A DNA stretch of 64,000 nucleotides from Mesorhizobium loti (GTDB taxonomy: Bacteria > Pseudomonadota > Alphaproteobacteria > Rhizobiales > Rhizobiaceae): positions 6,301,501-6,365,500 of the forward strand of contig NZ_CP033334.1 in assembly GCF_013170705.1 (NCBI RefSeq). Reading direction: 5' to 3'. A program made the translations under genes and the position numbers. The notes under the pieces are model-generated. The model had not been told where the DNA came from. It was given only the letters and a program-made list of their open reading frames with translations, and searched no databases. Of the stretch, positions 18,715-26,800 are shown one piece after another; position 1 is the first letter of the stretch; each line of letters opens with the position of its first letter.

Positions 18715-18869
18715 TTAGGCTCTTCCGCACATTCGACCTGAAGATCCTCAGGGGTGGTTTCCCATTGTCCCACGTTCAGCTGGAATGGCGCACCCGTACA
18801 GGTCGCAAGCCGATCGGTTGTCTTGCAGGCGGCCAAAGCGAGGATGGAGAAAAGCAGGTAATATTTCAT
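18711..18869 (-). CDS. virB7: VirB7 lipoprotein
   Basis: A 52-residue gene too short for ordinary gene lists: ATG at 18869, TGA at 18713-18711. It begins MKYYLLFSILALAACK, a lipoprotein signal with the lipobox LAAC, so Cys15 would be lipidated. A second Cys (Cys24, in LATCTG) could form the disulphide known to link VirB7 to VirB9. Position between virB6 and virB8 and the overlap with virB8 confirm identity. Confidence 0.9.
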   Translation of the reverse strand: MKYYLLFSILALAACKTTDRLATCTGAPFQLNVGQWETTPEDLQVECAEEPK

Positions 18870-18895
18870 GTATTGGCACCGCGTTCGTAGATTGA

Positions 18896-19780
18896 TTAGC
18901 CACGCGCCGTTTTGGCAAAGTGGCGATTGAGGTTAAGAGGTGGGTTCGCCCCTGCCCAAGAGCCGCCGGCGATGCTGCTGGCGATCGTCGGAAGCGCGAC
19001 GATCAGAGCGTCACCAGCTAGGAAAAACATGTCGAGCTCGTAAAGCCCGATGATCTTGGCTGCTGTCGTGCCCGAGAATTTGATCACCGTCAGCATAAGC
19101 AACAGCGAGGCTGCTTCGGCGGCGATAACTATCGTTCCAACGATGTTGAAGAGGAGAAGCAGCAGCCCGTACGAGAGCAGTTGGCCGATCCATTTGGTGG
19201 CCATATCTCGAGTATGATCAAAAAGGTAGGCTACAAGGACCAGGGGGCCGATAGTCAACAGCACCTTCGTCAGAATTCCAACGGCATCGTAGATCTCGAA
19301 CGTTGTCCACAGCGCGCCGTAGAAAATCCACTGCGCTCCCTCGAAAGCAAGTATGTCCTGGCCGTTCATAGGGCCAATTTCGGAAGCAATTACCTGAAAG
19401 GCATACTGACTTGAATCAAACATGAAATCGAGCTTCTTGGGGATCTCGATGAAGGGGAAGTCGCTGCCACTGATGTGGTGAGCAAACCTCGGAATCGTGT
19501 CGTCGAAGAACAATTCAATGTACTGCTGGTAGTTGGCCTGCCCTAAGATAAGGCCAACGACAATCGACACCATGATTACGCGCGAGATACCCCCGCGCGT
19601 ATCGACTTGCCCACGCATGACCAGACAGCCTTGGATTATTATCCAAAGCGTGACACACGCAACCAGAGGCGCACTGACCGCCTCTTGGATCTTTCCGAGC
19701 ACTTTATGCAGCTCCAACGTAAAGGCCATATTAAAGATCTCGTGTATAGTCGTGAACGGCGTGGGAATTTTGAAAGTCAT
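18896..19780 (-). CDS. virB6: VirB6 polytopic inner-membrane channel protein
   Basis: 294 residues with a long run of hydrophobic segments, at about 38-55, 63-83, 138-160, 173-193, 205-235 and 255-275, interrupted by a periplasmic loop near 85-135. The C-terminal half carries the conserved amphipathic block (LLLLFNIVGTIVIAAEAASL) of VirB6/TrbL. It forms part of the inner-membrane translocation channel. It is followed within 30 bp by virB7. Confidence 0.92.
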   Translation of the reverse strand: MTFKIPTPFTTIHEIFNMAFTLELHKVLGKIQEAVSAPLVACVTLWIIIQGCLVMRGQVDTRGGISRVIMVSIVVGLILGQANYQQYIELFFDDTIPRFAHHISGSDFPFIEIPKKLDFMFDSSQYAFQVIASEIGPMNGQDILAFEGAQWIFYGALWTTFEIYDAVGILTKVLLTIGPLVLVAYLFDHTRDMATKWIGQLLSYGLLLLLFNIVGTIVIAAEAASLLLMLTVIKFSGTTAAKIIGLYELDMFFLAGDALIVALPTIASSIAGGSWAGANPPLNLNRHFAKTARG

Positions 19781-19838
19781 GGCGTGAGCCTGATTTGTCC
19801 CTGATCAGTGCAGCTGAGCCGGATGAACTCTGCGTGCT

Positions 19839-20519
19839 TCACTGCCATGGGCTAAAGATCTTGGCGGTGTCTTGGCGTTCGCGACGCTGCGTGACGGACT
19901 CCTCCGCGGCGTGAAGGCTCCCTTGTGCAGTGGCCATCGTCAGCAAACTCGTGGCCTGGACATTTTGGATGATCGCATCGTGAATCTGCTTGAGGACCAG
20001 CCCGTTGGTCACGGTGGCCTGCACAATATTTCTCGAGCTGGAAAGCTGACCAAGCGTGCTGTCGTTAGCCTTAACGCGCTTGTCCATTACGTCCAGAGTG
20101 TCGGCTGCAAGAGCTGCGGCATTGGCGGCACCAGCGATTTGCCCCTGTAACAGTTTCCCTTCTGCATCGGAGCCGGTGACTATCCGAGTTGGGTCCTGCG
20201 CAATGTTACGCGCCATGGTCGAAACTGGCGCCCGAGCATCAAACATCTGCCCCTCCAGCTTATTGCTCGACGGGTAGTGATTTCCTTGGTTCATTGCGCC
20301 CAGCAGTCCCGTGACAGCAAATGACGACTTCAGCATTTCCACCACTTCGATCGTGGCAGCGAGCGTCTCGGCTGACTTTATAAGGATCGCCGCGGCGGAA
20401 GCCGCTGTTAAGACCGATTGTGTTTCTGTTACTGGGTCGCTGACGACCCATTGCGCACGGGCCTGTGTGCTAAGCAGAAAGGAAGCAAGCGTTATTACTG
20501 CAAGCTTGGCCAATCTCAT
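19839..20519 (-). CDS. virB5: VirB5 minor pilin/adhesin
   Basis: Start at ATG 20519, preceded by GGAGGAA; 226 residues. The signal peptide is MRLAKLAVITLASFLLSTQARAQ. The mature protein is almost wholly alpha-helical, with the VirB5 pattern (GLLGAMNQG, SSRNIVQATVTNGLVLKQIHD). It caps the T-pilus tip and contributes to host-cell contact. It starts just inside the 3' end region of virB4. Confidence 0.92.
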   Translation of the reverse strand: MRLAKLAVITLASFLLSTQARAQWVVSDPVTETQSVLTAASAAAILIKSAETLAATIEVVEMLKSSFAVTGLLGAMNQGNHYPSSNKLEGQMFDARAPVSTMARNIAQDPTRIVTGSDAEGKLLQGQIAGAANAAALAADTLDVMDKRVKANDSTLGQLSSSRNIVQATVTNGLVLKQIHDAIIQNVQATSLLTMATAQGSLHAAEESVTQRRERQDTAKIFSPWQ

Positions 20520-20532
20520 CAGTATTCCTCCA

Positions 20533-22902
20533 TCAGTCTTGAACTTCGTGGTAACGAGCCATGAACTTGTCGAGCCATCCACTTGGGGCATCTCCGTGCT
20601 GGTCACGAAGCTGGTCGGCAAGGCGCACGGTGTTGGCCCGCCCCGAGAGTACGGCTACGTACTCGCGCATCTGGCCAAGATCGAATTCGCAAACAACACT
20701 CCCGCTGTCGCGCTTGAGCAAAAACTTGCGGCTGCCAATTGCGATTCCCTGGCGGATTGCCTCGAACTCCTGCGTGGTGCACTTCAAGCCATCGACATAC
20801 GCGGATCGGTCGGCTGTCGGAGATGGGTAGAAAATTTTCGTCATACATTGTGCAACGAGACTAGCTCCGAGAGGCGATTCCAGCACGTGTTCAGGCTGCT
20901 GCGTTGCGAGTATCAACATGCCGTTGTTCTTGCGGACGGTGAGCAAGAACTTGTCGATAACAGCCGAGAACTGGGGGTTGAGCAGATAGAAGCGAAACTC
21001 GTCGCAGCTCATGACGAACCGACGGCCATCGACAACAGCGCCCACGCGATGCAAAAGATAGGCGGCGGCCGGCGCACAGACCTCCTCAAATTCCAGGAGC
21101 TGCGTCATGTCAAAGCCTGTAATCGAGGCGTCCAGCCTTACTTCGTCCACATCGCCGTCAAACGCCCATCCAAGCGCATTCCCTCTACACCACCGCTGCA
21201 GCCGTGCTCCTGCGCCCTCGGAGGGGCCATGCAGCAGGAATTCGCGCAGGCCCGCAATTGAGCGCATGACGGGTTCAAACGAAAGTTGACGAACAATGCC
21301 ACGTTCCAGTCGACGGCTTTCCTCCGGCGAGATCGGACCGCGGCCGTCACTCTCGATCAGGGCCATCAACCATTCGCGCAGAAAGTCCAACGAGGCGGAG
21401 GTGTTGTCCAGTCCACGCAGGGGGGCCAAGCCGCTTGGAGCGCCTCTGCGCAACGCAAGATATGTCCCTCCCGTGGCTCGCACCAGCAGTTCACCGCCCC
21501 GGTCCTTATCGAAAAAGACGATCGCACCATCGCGATTGACCAGGCTTTGCTCAAGCATCGCCAGGATAAAGGTCATCAGCGTCGTCTTGCCTTTGCCGAC
21601 AGGCCCGAATATCGCCGTCATGCCGACGTCATTCTCATGGGGGATGTAGTCGAAAGAAGTTCCCCCGTTTGTGCGAAAGCGCGCAACAGCCTTGCCCCAG
21701 TGGCCGGAACTGGAACCGCTTGGGAAGTTCTCAAATGAGACAAGCCCGGCAAAATTGTAGGAGGTGATCGCCCCGGGGCGCGTGCGCCACCTGTTGTTCC
21801 CCGGCAGTTGGGACCAGTATGCGGCCTCCATGCCGATACCCTCTTGGACGATGACGGCGCCCGCGTCTGCCAGCCTTGCGCGCGCATTTGCTCCACGATC
21901 TGCAAGGCTATTGAGGCTGTCGGCATGGACGCACAGGCTCCAATGATGCGACCCCATCACGAACTCGTTGCTAGCCAGTGCATCCTCTGCCTCGGCAAGT
22001 TCATTGATCTGGGTGAGAGCCTTGTCGCCAGCGCTCGTCATCTGGCTGGACTTGAGGCTAAGCTTCGCATGAGCTTGTGGCCGAGTGAGGAAGGAAAAGC
22101 TCTGGCTCAGGACAAGCGGGAAGTTCGCGGACAGCAAGGGATTCAGCATGCCTGGCCGCGTCGTCGCCGGATATTCGCGGAACGAAAACAATGATCCCAC
22201 GGAGCTACCTCCGGGTCTTCGAATCTCAAGCGCCCGCTTCCCGCAGATGACCTGGTCAGTGTAGATCGAGGCGCCGAGTGAGCCGGTAACCATCGGAACC
22301 GGAAGAAACCGGCAAGTCATTATCAGCCGAAGCGCCTCACCAATTTCCGTGAAGAGCACGTTGCCTTTCTCGCGAATACCCAACCGGCGCAGACCGTAAC
22401 CGCCGAGTGAGCCAGCAATGATCTGCCAGAGGTCTTCCAGGATTCGAATTTGGGTGGCTAGATCGTTGTCATTCCGTCTGAGGGACTTGGCAATGCGCAA
22501 GCCGATCTTGCCGATTGCGGTGCGGGGGAACACGACCACAGTGAGGAAGTGGTCGTTGCGAAAAAGCTTTCCCGACAGCACACGGCTCTCGTAGGCCTCG
22601 CTCAGACTGCCAGCAAATGCACTTTGAAACTGGCGCAGTGCCGGCTCCGGCACATCGTTGTTTCGCACAAGATGAGCGTATATCGAGACATTGTCATCGG
22701 CGATGTTGCGCAACAGAGTGTTGAACGCGCGGCAGCGCGAGTTGCGCATCTCAGCGTCTTCCAAATCAAAGGGCAGGCCGTTCACGTGTGCCATGGCCAT
22801 GATCGATCCGTCTTCCAGAAGGACGACCTGATCGCTTACGTGACCAACATACGGAAGGTAGATCTCGCCAGACCTCTCGGTCCGGCCACTGGCGCCAAAC
22901 AT
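20533..22902 (-). CDS. virB4: VirB4 T4SS ATPase
   Basis: 789 residues, the standard VirB4/CagE size. The N-terminal CagE_TrbE_VirB domain is followed by an ATPase domain with Walker A AIFGPVGKGKTTLMTF (near 440) and Walker B-type VMSCDEFRFYL (near 635). The ILATQQPEHVLESPLG motif is also typical. The ATG overlaps the virB3 stop (TAATG). The enzyme drives pilin dislocation and substrate translocation. Confidence 0.96.
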   Translation of the reverse strand: MFGASGRTERSGEIYLPYVGHVSDQVVLLEDGSIMAMAHVNGLPFDLEDAEMRNSRCRAFNTLLRNIADDNVSIYAHLVRNNDVPEPALRQFQSAFAGSLSEAYESRVLSGKLFRNDHFLTVVVFPRTAIGKIGLRIAKSLRRNDNDLATQIRILEDLWQIIAGSLGGYGLRRLGIREKGNVLFTEIGEALRLIMTCRFLPVPMVTGSLGASIYTDQVICGKRALEIRRPGGSSVGSLFSFREYPATTRPGMLNPLLSANFPLVLSQSFSFLTRPQAHAKLSLKSSQMTSAGDKALTQINELAEAEDALASNEFVMGSHHWSLCVHADSLNSLADRGANARARLADAGAVIVQEGIGMEAAYWSQLPGNNRWRTRPGAITSYNFAGLVSFENFPSGSSSGHWGKAVARFRTNGGTSFDYIPHENDVGMTAIFGPVGKGKTTLMTFILAMLEQSLVNRDGAIVFFDKDRGGELLVRATGGTYLALRRGAPSGLAPLRGLDNTSASLDFLREWLMALIESDGRGPISPEESRRLERGIVRQLSFEPVMRSIAGLREFLLHGPSEGAGARLQRWCRGNALGWAFDGDVDEVRLDASITGFDMTQLLEFEEVCAPAAAYLLHRVGAVVDGRRFVMSCDEFRFYLLNPQFSAVIDKFLLTVRKNNGMLILATQQPEHVLESPLGASLVAQCMTKIFYPSPTADRSAYVDGLKCTTQEFEAIRQGIAIGSRKFLLKRDSGSVVCEFDLGQMREYVAVLSGRANTVRLADQLRDQHGDAPSGWLDKFMARYHEVQD

Positions 22903-23228
22903 TACACCATTCCTCTTCCGCGTTTCGGCACTCTGATCGGATTGGCGCTGACGCTCGCGCCGCCCCAGACCGGCCCGTCCACGCTTCTGCCGGCCGTCTG
23001 CAAATAGAGGAGCGCGACGCTTGCGGCGTTATAGTCACGCTCAACAACCAGCCGGGCGCCAAACCAGAGTGGCACGAGCACGATTTCATAAAGTGGGTTT
23101 TGAAGGACAATGATGACGAGACCAGCCAACATCATCAGCAATCCGGCCAGCGTCAGCGGCACCCCCAAAAACAGTGCGGGACGTGTCGCCGCCACATAGA
23201 GGGTGCTCACTTCCAACCGGTCGCTCAT
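22902..23228 (-). CDS. virB3: VirB3 inner-membrane T4SS protein
   Basis: 108 residues from ATG 23228 (MSDRLEVSTLYVAATRPALF), with two adjacent hydrophobic segments (about 20-60) and the family's conserved N-terminal TLYVAATRPALFLGVP. The start overlaps the virB2 stop as TGATG and the stop overlaps the virB4 start as TAATG, indicating tight translational coupling. Confidence 0.93.
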   Translation of the reverse strand: MSDRLEVSTLYVAATRPALFLGVPLTLAGLLMMLAGLVIIVLQNPLYEIVLVPLWFGARLVVERDYNAASVALLYLQTAGRSVDGPVWGGASVSANPIRVPKRGRGMV

Positions 23229-23593
23229 CAGCCACCGCCTATGAGCGCCTTGCCCAGGAAGCTGGCGCCGAACATGATGACGATCCCTCCAACGACACCC
23301 GCAACCAGGCCAAGTGAAGCACGACCGAACATCCAAGAGATGCCGATGGCCACGAGTCCGAGCACGGCCAGTGATTGTCCGAAGGGGCCAAGTACGAAGG
23401 TGCAGATATTCTGGACCATCTTGGCGGGATCCGTCCCTCCGGTCACCTGAGCCGAGGCTGGCCCGATGGAGAAGACCGTCCACGCCGCGCCTGCAGCAGC
23501 GGCCGGTACATATTCAGCCGCCGTGCGCAGCATGGAAAAAGGCGAAGGAACACGCGCTTTAAGCGCACGAAGTATTTTGAGTGGCGTCATCAT
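23228..23593 (-). CDS. virB2: VirB2 pilin
   Basis: 121 residues. A long signal region ends near PASAQVTGG. The mature pilin of about 70 residues has two hydrophobic helices (LAVLGLVAIGISWMFG and LVAGVVGGIVIMFGASFLG), as in VirB2/TrbC propilins. It is the major T-pilus subunit. Two adjacent Met codons open the frame. Confidence 0.92.
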   Translation of the reverse strand: MMTPLKILRALKARVPSPFSMLRTAAEYVPAAAAGAAWTVFSIGPASAQVTGGTDPAKMVQNICTFVLGPFGQSLAVLGLVAIGISWMFGRASLGLVAGVVGGIVIMFGASFLGKALIGGG

Positions 23594-23608
23594 TGTATCT
23601 CCATGGGT

Positions 23609-24385
23609 TCAATCGAATACGAGTTTGTTCGGGTTCGAGGGTTCTTCCGCAGCCTGGCTGCCTGTCGGACCGGAGGGATCGGCCCCGGAGCGGTTTGACT
23701 CATACGAGCCCCAGATGTCCCAAGAATTTTGGTTGGGCTGCTTTCCATTGGCCTGTTGGCTCTGTTGGAGCAGAGGCGGCACGGCTTTCCGACCGGGTGC
23801 CTCAAGGTGTGGCGCATCTTGAGCGGTCGGCTCCAGGGTTGGCGCGGGGTGACTCGAGATGTCCTTTGCGGCCAACTCGACCTTGCGTACATAACCGTTG
23901 GTGAAGCCACGCGTGACGTCGCCCGTGTTGTAGGCCGAGATGGCACGGCGAAGCGCCAGTTGCTGCGCCGGAGCAGTCGTGCCGCCGGCATACCGGCTTT
24001 CAAGCAAGTGGGCGGCGGCCGATAGCGAGGCGCAGGGCTCGAAAGCCTTTTCCGGCGTGAGATTGAGGAAGGAAAAGTTCTTGCTGTTTATCTGCATCAA
24101 TCCGACATCGACAGAATGTTGTGCTTCGAGGCGGTTCTTGATGCCCCGCGTCGCTTCCAGGCGGTCTATCCAGCGAAGCTGCTCACCTGTGGTGTTGTCA
24201 TGAGCCACCAGCGTTTCAAAGCCACTTTCAATTTTGGCAATCGCGGCGAGGGTGGACGGCGCAACCCAGGGAGCGCATTTGCGCGACAGGCGATGGAATT
24301 CACGGGGCGAAAGTGGCGCGGGCTCGGCTGGGAATGACATGGATGTCAACAGGGCGATGGCCAGCGGCCAAGCTGCAATAAACAT
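23609..24385 (-). CDS. virB1: VirB1 lytic transglycosylase
   Basis: 258 residues with a signal peptide (MFIAAWPLAIALLTSMSFPA) and an SLT domain at about 40-175. The catalytic Glu lies in AAIAKIESGFET, and GLMQINSKNF and ISAYNTGD complete the fold. The C-terminal about 70 residues are low-complexity, like the processed VirB1* tail. It opens peptidoglycan for T4SS assembly. It is the first gene of the virB operon, about 105 bp downstream of the vir box. Confidence 0.94.
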   Translation of the reverse strand: MFIAAWPLAIALLTSMSFPAEPAPLSPREFHRLSRKCAPWVAPSTLAAIAKIESGFETLVAHDNTTGEQLRWIDRLEATRGIKNRLEAQHSVDVGLMQINSKNFSFLNLTPEKAFEPCASLSAAAHLLESRYAGGTTAPAQQLALRRAISAYNTGDVTRGFTNGYVRKVELAAKDISSHPAPTLEPTAQDAPHLEAPGRKAVPPLLQQSQQANGKQPNQNSWDIWGSYESNRSGADPSGPTGSQAAEEPSNPNKLVFD

Positions 24386-24489
24386 TCCTATCCCCTACCT
24401 TTCCAAGCGTCCGGACCGGTTCTGGCCCTGTCCGGCACGCGCTTATCGGGGAGGTTTGTTACTGCGTGATGTTCAAGTCCAGCTTTTCG

Positions 24490-24503
24490 GTTTCAACTGA
24501 AAC
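24490..24503 (-). promoter_or_regulatory. vir box upstream of virB1
   Basis: Read on the minus strand the site is GTTTCAGTTGAAAC. It matches the VirG-binding vir box consensus RTTNCAATTGAAAY at 13 of 14 positions. It lies about 105 bp before the virB1 ATG, a suitable place for VirG-dependent activation of the virB operon. Confidence 0.8.
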
Positions 24504-25447
24504 AAAAGACATTTGTTCAGGCGGAAAGGACGCTGGCTGAGCTGACGCAGCAGCATGATGTGCATGCGAACTAGATCACGGATTGAAGTAAGCAGCTTCT
24601 GGAAGGAGCCGCGAACGTGTTTCGGCGCGGCGGAGAAATCCGAGCCGAGGTGGACATAAAGGCCGTCCATGCCGAAGCCCGGAGAGCTGACGCTCGCGAA
24701 CCTGGTTTAGCTGTTCGGCCGCGCACTGGATCAGTTGATCGTACCCATCGGCAGAAAACCGCACGCCATTGACGGAATCCGACGGGCTATCGCCGGGCAC
24801 AATCACGAGATTCGATTTGGCGCTGTCGAGTTTGAGGTGCTGCCCGTGACGTGACAGGATCAATGTGGAGGTCTCGCCTAATCTGAGAAATGTTAGGTCG
24901 GACGGTAACCGCCTCGACCATAACAAGATGCGATGCCGCCGGCCTTCTCGGAAGAACCCGGCTTGGCAGGAGACATGCTATTTGGCACAAACCGCTGTAG
25001 CGAATCACGTTGGTCCTTTCGCCGACGACCTTTCAGGGACTCCAACGCGGCGCTGCTTAACCACGTCGGACTCCCACGAGTCGGACGATGTCGAGATGAT
25101 CCAGGCCACAAGCGCCGGATAACGTGACGAGGAAGCAAACACATTGCAGGCAACTCGGCATCCATGCCGTCGAACCCGAATAGTGTGAGCGGGTCAGCAT
25201 CAAACTGACAAAGCGGAGAATCACGATCCGGAAAAGCGAGTCGGCGCTTGAACCTGTCTGGTGCACGGCTAAATGCATGCCGCCAGTCCGCGATAAGGCC
25301 CTGCTTTCTACCGATTATGGACGAGCAACGCCTCCTTACCTGGCCGCCGCAGCGGCGGGTGGATCATGGGGCAGCTGTTCTACATCGGTGCCCTAGGGTT
25401 GCTCGGCAACAGCTTAGACAAAGCGATTCGAGATTGAAGGTGAGCCG
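24504..25447. other. Divergent virB1-virG intergenic region with gene debris
   Basis: No intact gene. A minus-strand frame at about 24576-24926 contains VIVPGDSPSDSVNGVRFSAD, then GYDQLIQCAAEQL, which resembles the C-terminal His-containing block of SGNH/GDSL hydrolases (weak, pattern only). It may be a remnant. The rest shows only short frames. Promoters for virB (vir box at 24490) and virG must be here. Confidence 0.4.
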
Positions 25448-26167
25448 TTGAAACATGTTCTTGTCATCGATGATGATGCCCCAATGCGGCACCTCATCGC
25501 CGAGTACCTCACGATGCATGCCTTGAAGGTAACCGCAGTCCACGATAGCAAGCAGTTTGACTATGTTCTTTCACATGAGCCAGTCGATCTCGTGGTTGTT
25601 GACCTTAATCTAGGCCGGGAGGATGGACTTGCGATCGTCCGCAATCTGGCGACAAAATCGCATGTTCCGATCATAGTGATCAGCGGCGACCGGCTTGATG
25701 AGGCGGAAAAAGTGGTTGCACTGGAGCTCGGCGCAACCGATTTCATTGCCAAGCCTTTCGGGATGCGCGAATTCTTGGCCCGCATTCGAGTAGCGTTACG
25801 AGAGCGCATTCCTCGAACCAGAGATCAGCGCTCATTTCGCTTTGGGGCCTGGAAGCTCAGCGTCAAGCAGCGGCGACTGATCTTTGAGGAGCGTGGTGAG
25901 GTCAAGCTTACCGCAGGTGAGTTCAATCTCTTGATCGCGTTCTTGGAGAACCCACGCAACGTGTTATCCAGAGAACGGCTTCTGCTCGCGAGCCGTGTGC
26001 GTGGAGAAGAGGTCTGTGATCGAAGTGTCGATGTCCTGATTATGCGCCTGCGCCGAAAGCTGGAGGTTGATGCGGCCAATCCTTGCCTGGTCAAAACGTC
26101 CCGTGGTGCAGGGTACTTCTTCAACGCTGACGTAGATGTCAGCTACGGAGGGATCTCGGCAGCTTGA
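25448..26167 (+). CDS. virG: VirG response regulator
   Basis: 239 residues starting at a TTG codon (encoding MKHVLVIDDDAPMRHLIAEY). Agrobacterium virG also initiates at UUG at this same LKHVL position. The receiver domain is at about 1-120, with the acidic pocket in DDD and the phospho-acceptor Asp in LVVVDLNLGRED. An OmpR-type winged helix follows at about 130-235 (VKLTAGEFNLLIAFLENPR, RSVDVLIMRLRRKLE). It is phosphorylated by VirA and binds vir boxes such as the one at 24490. It is transcribed divergently from virB. Confidence 0.95.
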   Translation: MKHVLVIDDDAPMRHLIAEYLTMHALKVTAVHDSKQFDYVLSHEPVDLVVVDLNLGREDGLAIVRNLATKSHVPIIVISGDRLDEAEKVVALELGATDFIAKPFGMREFLARIRVALRERIPRTRDQRSFRFGAWKLSVKQRRLIFEERGEVKLTAGEFNLLIAFLENPRNVLSRERLLLASRVRGEEVCDRSVDVLIMRLRRKLEVDAANPCLVKTSRGAGYFFNADVDVSYGGISAA

Positions 26168-26204
26168 CCGGGAGGTATTCTGGAGTTTCCCGAGTACATC
26201 CGCC

Positions 26205-26780
26205 ACCGCGACGACTGGAAGAAAAATCGAGCTGATCGCAGGCCACTCGCGGCCTGAAGACGGCGCTCCGCGCTACATCGGTTTCGTCCACGGCTATGAT
26301 CGCGAGCTGCAATGGCACGTTCTCGACCATCTCAAGCAGCAGGGCGTCCGGACCAATCAGGATATTACCTTCATCAACGATGGTGGGAAGAAGTCCGCTC
26401 GGTCGCGGAAATGATCGCACGGCGAGCGAGCATGTCCTCGACTGGCTTCATACACCACGCGCATCACGCTCCTTCGCCAGTTCGTGCAAGGGCTCGAAAA
26501 CCACCGACGAGCAGATCGGACAGGACCTGCTTGAAAGCTTGCGCAGGATCAAATGGCATCTCTGGCATCGTAACCTCTATTGTGCCCGTGACGAAATCGC
26601 CGACCTGCAGTTCGACCCGGAAGGTCTCGAAACAGGCTAGCCGAATATGCGCAAGTTCCTGACCGCCGTCGGCGGGTTCCAGGCCTACATCGGCTTCAAC
26701 TGTGCCAGCCTGGTAAACTTCGACAAGAGCTACCGGTCCGGATATCGCATCAGCGCCTCTGTCTCAAAAGAGCTGTTCTG
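26205..26780 (+). pseudogene. ISKra4-type transposase remnant, copy 2
   Basis: Piecewise translation gives the same transposase as the remnant at 10.7 kb: YIGFVHGYDRELQWHVLDHL, DITFINDGG, IKWHLWHRNLYCARDEIADL and FLTAVGGFQAYIG. Frame breaks separate the pieces. The DNA is clearly homologous to 10738-11200 and lies in the same orientation. It lies immediately downstream of virG and stops just before the 3' end of the protease effector. Confidence 0.75.
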
Positions 26781-26800
26781 CTTCGCCCCAGCCGTGGAGC

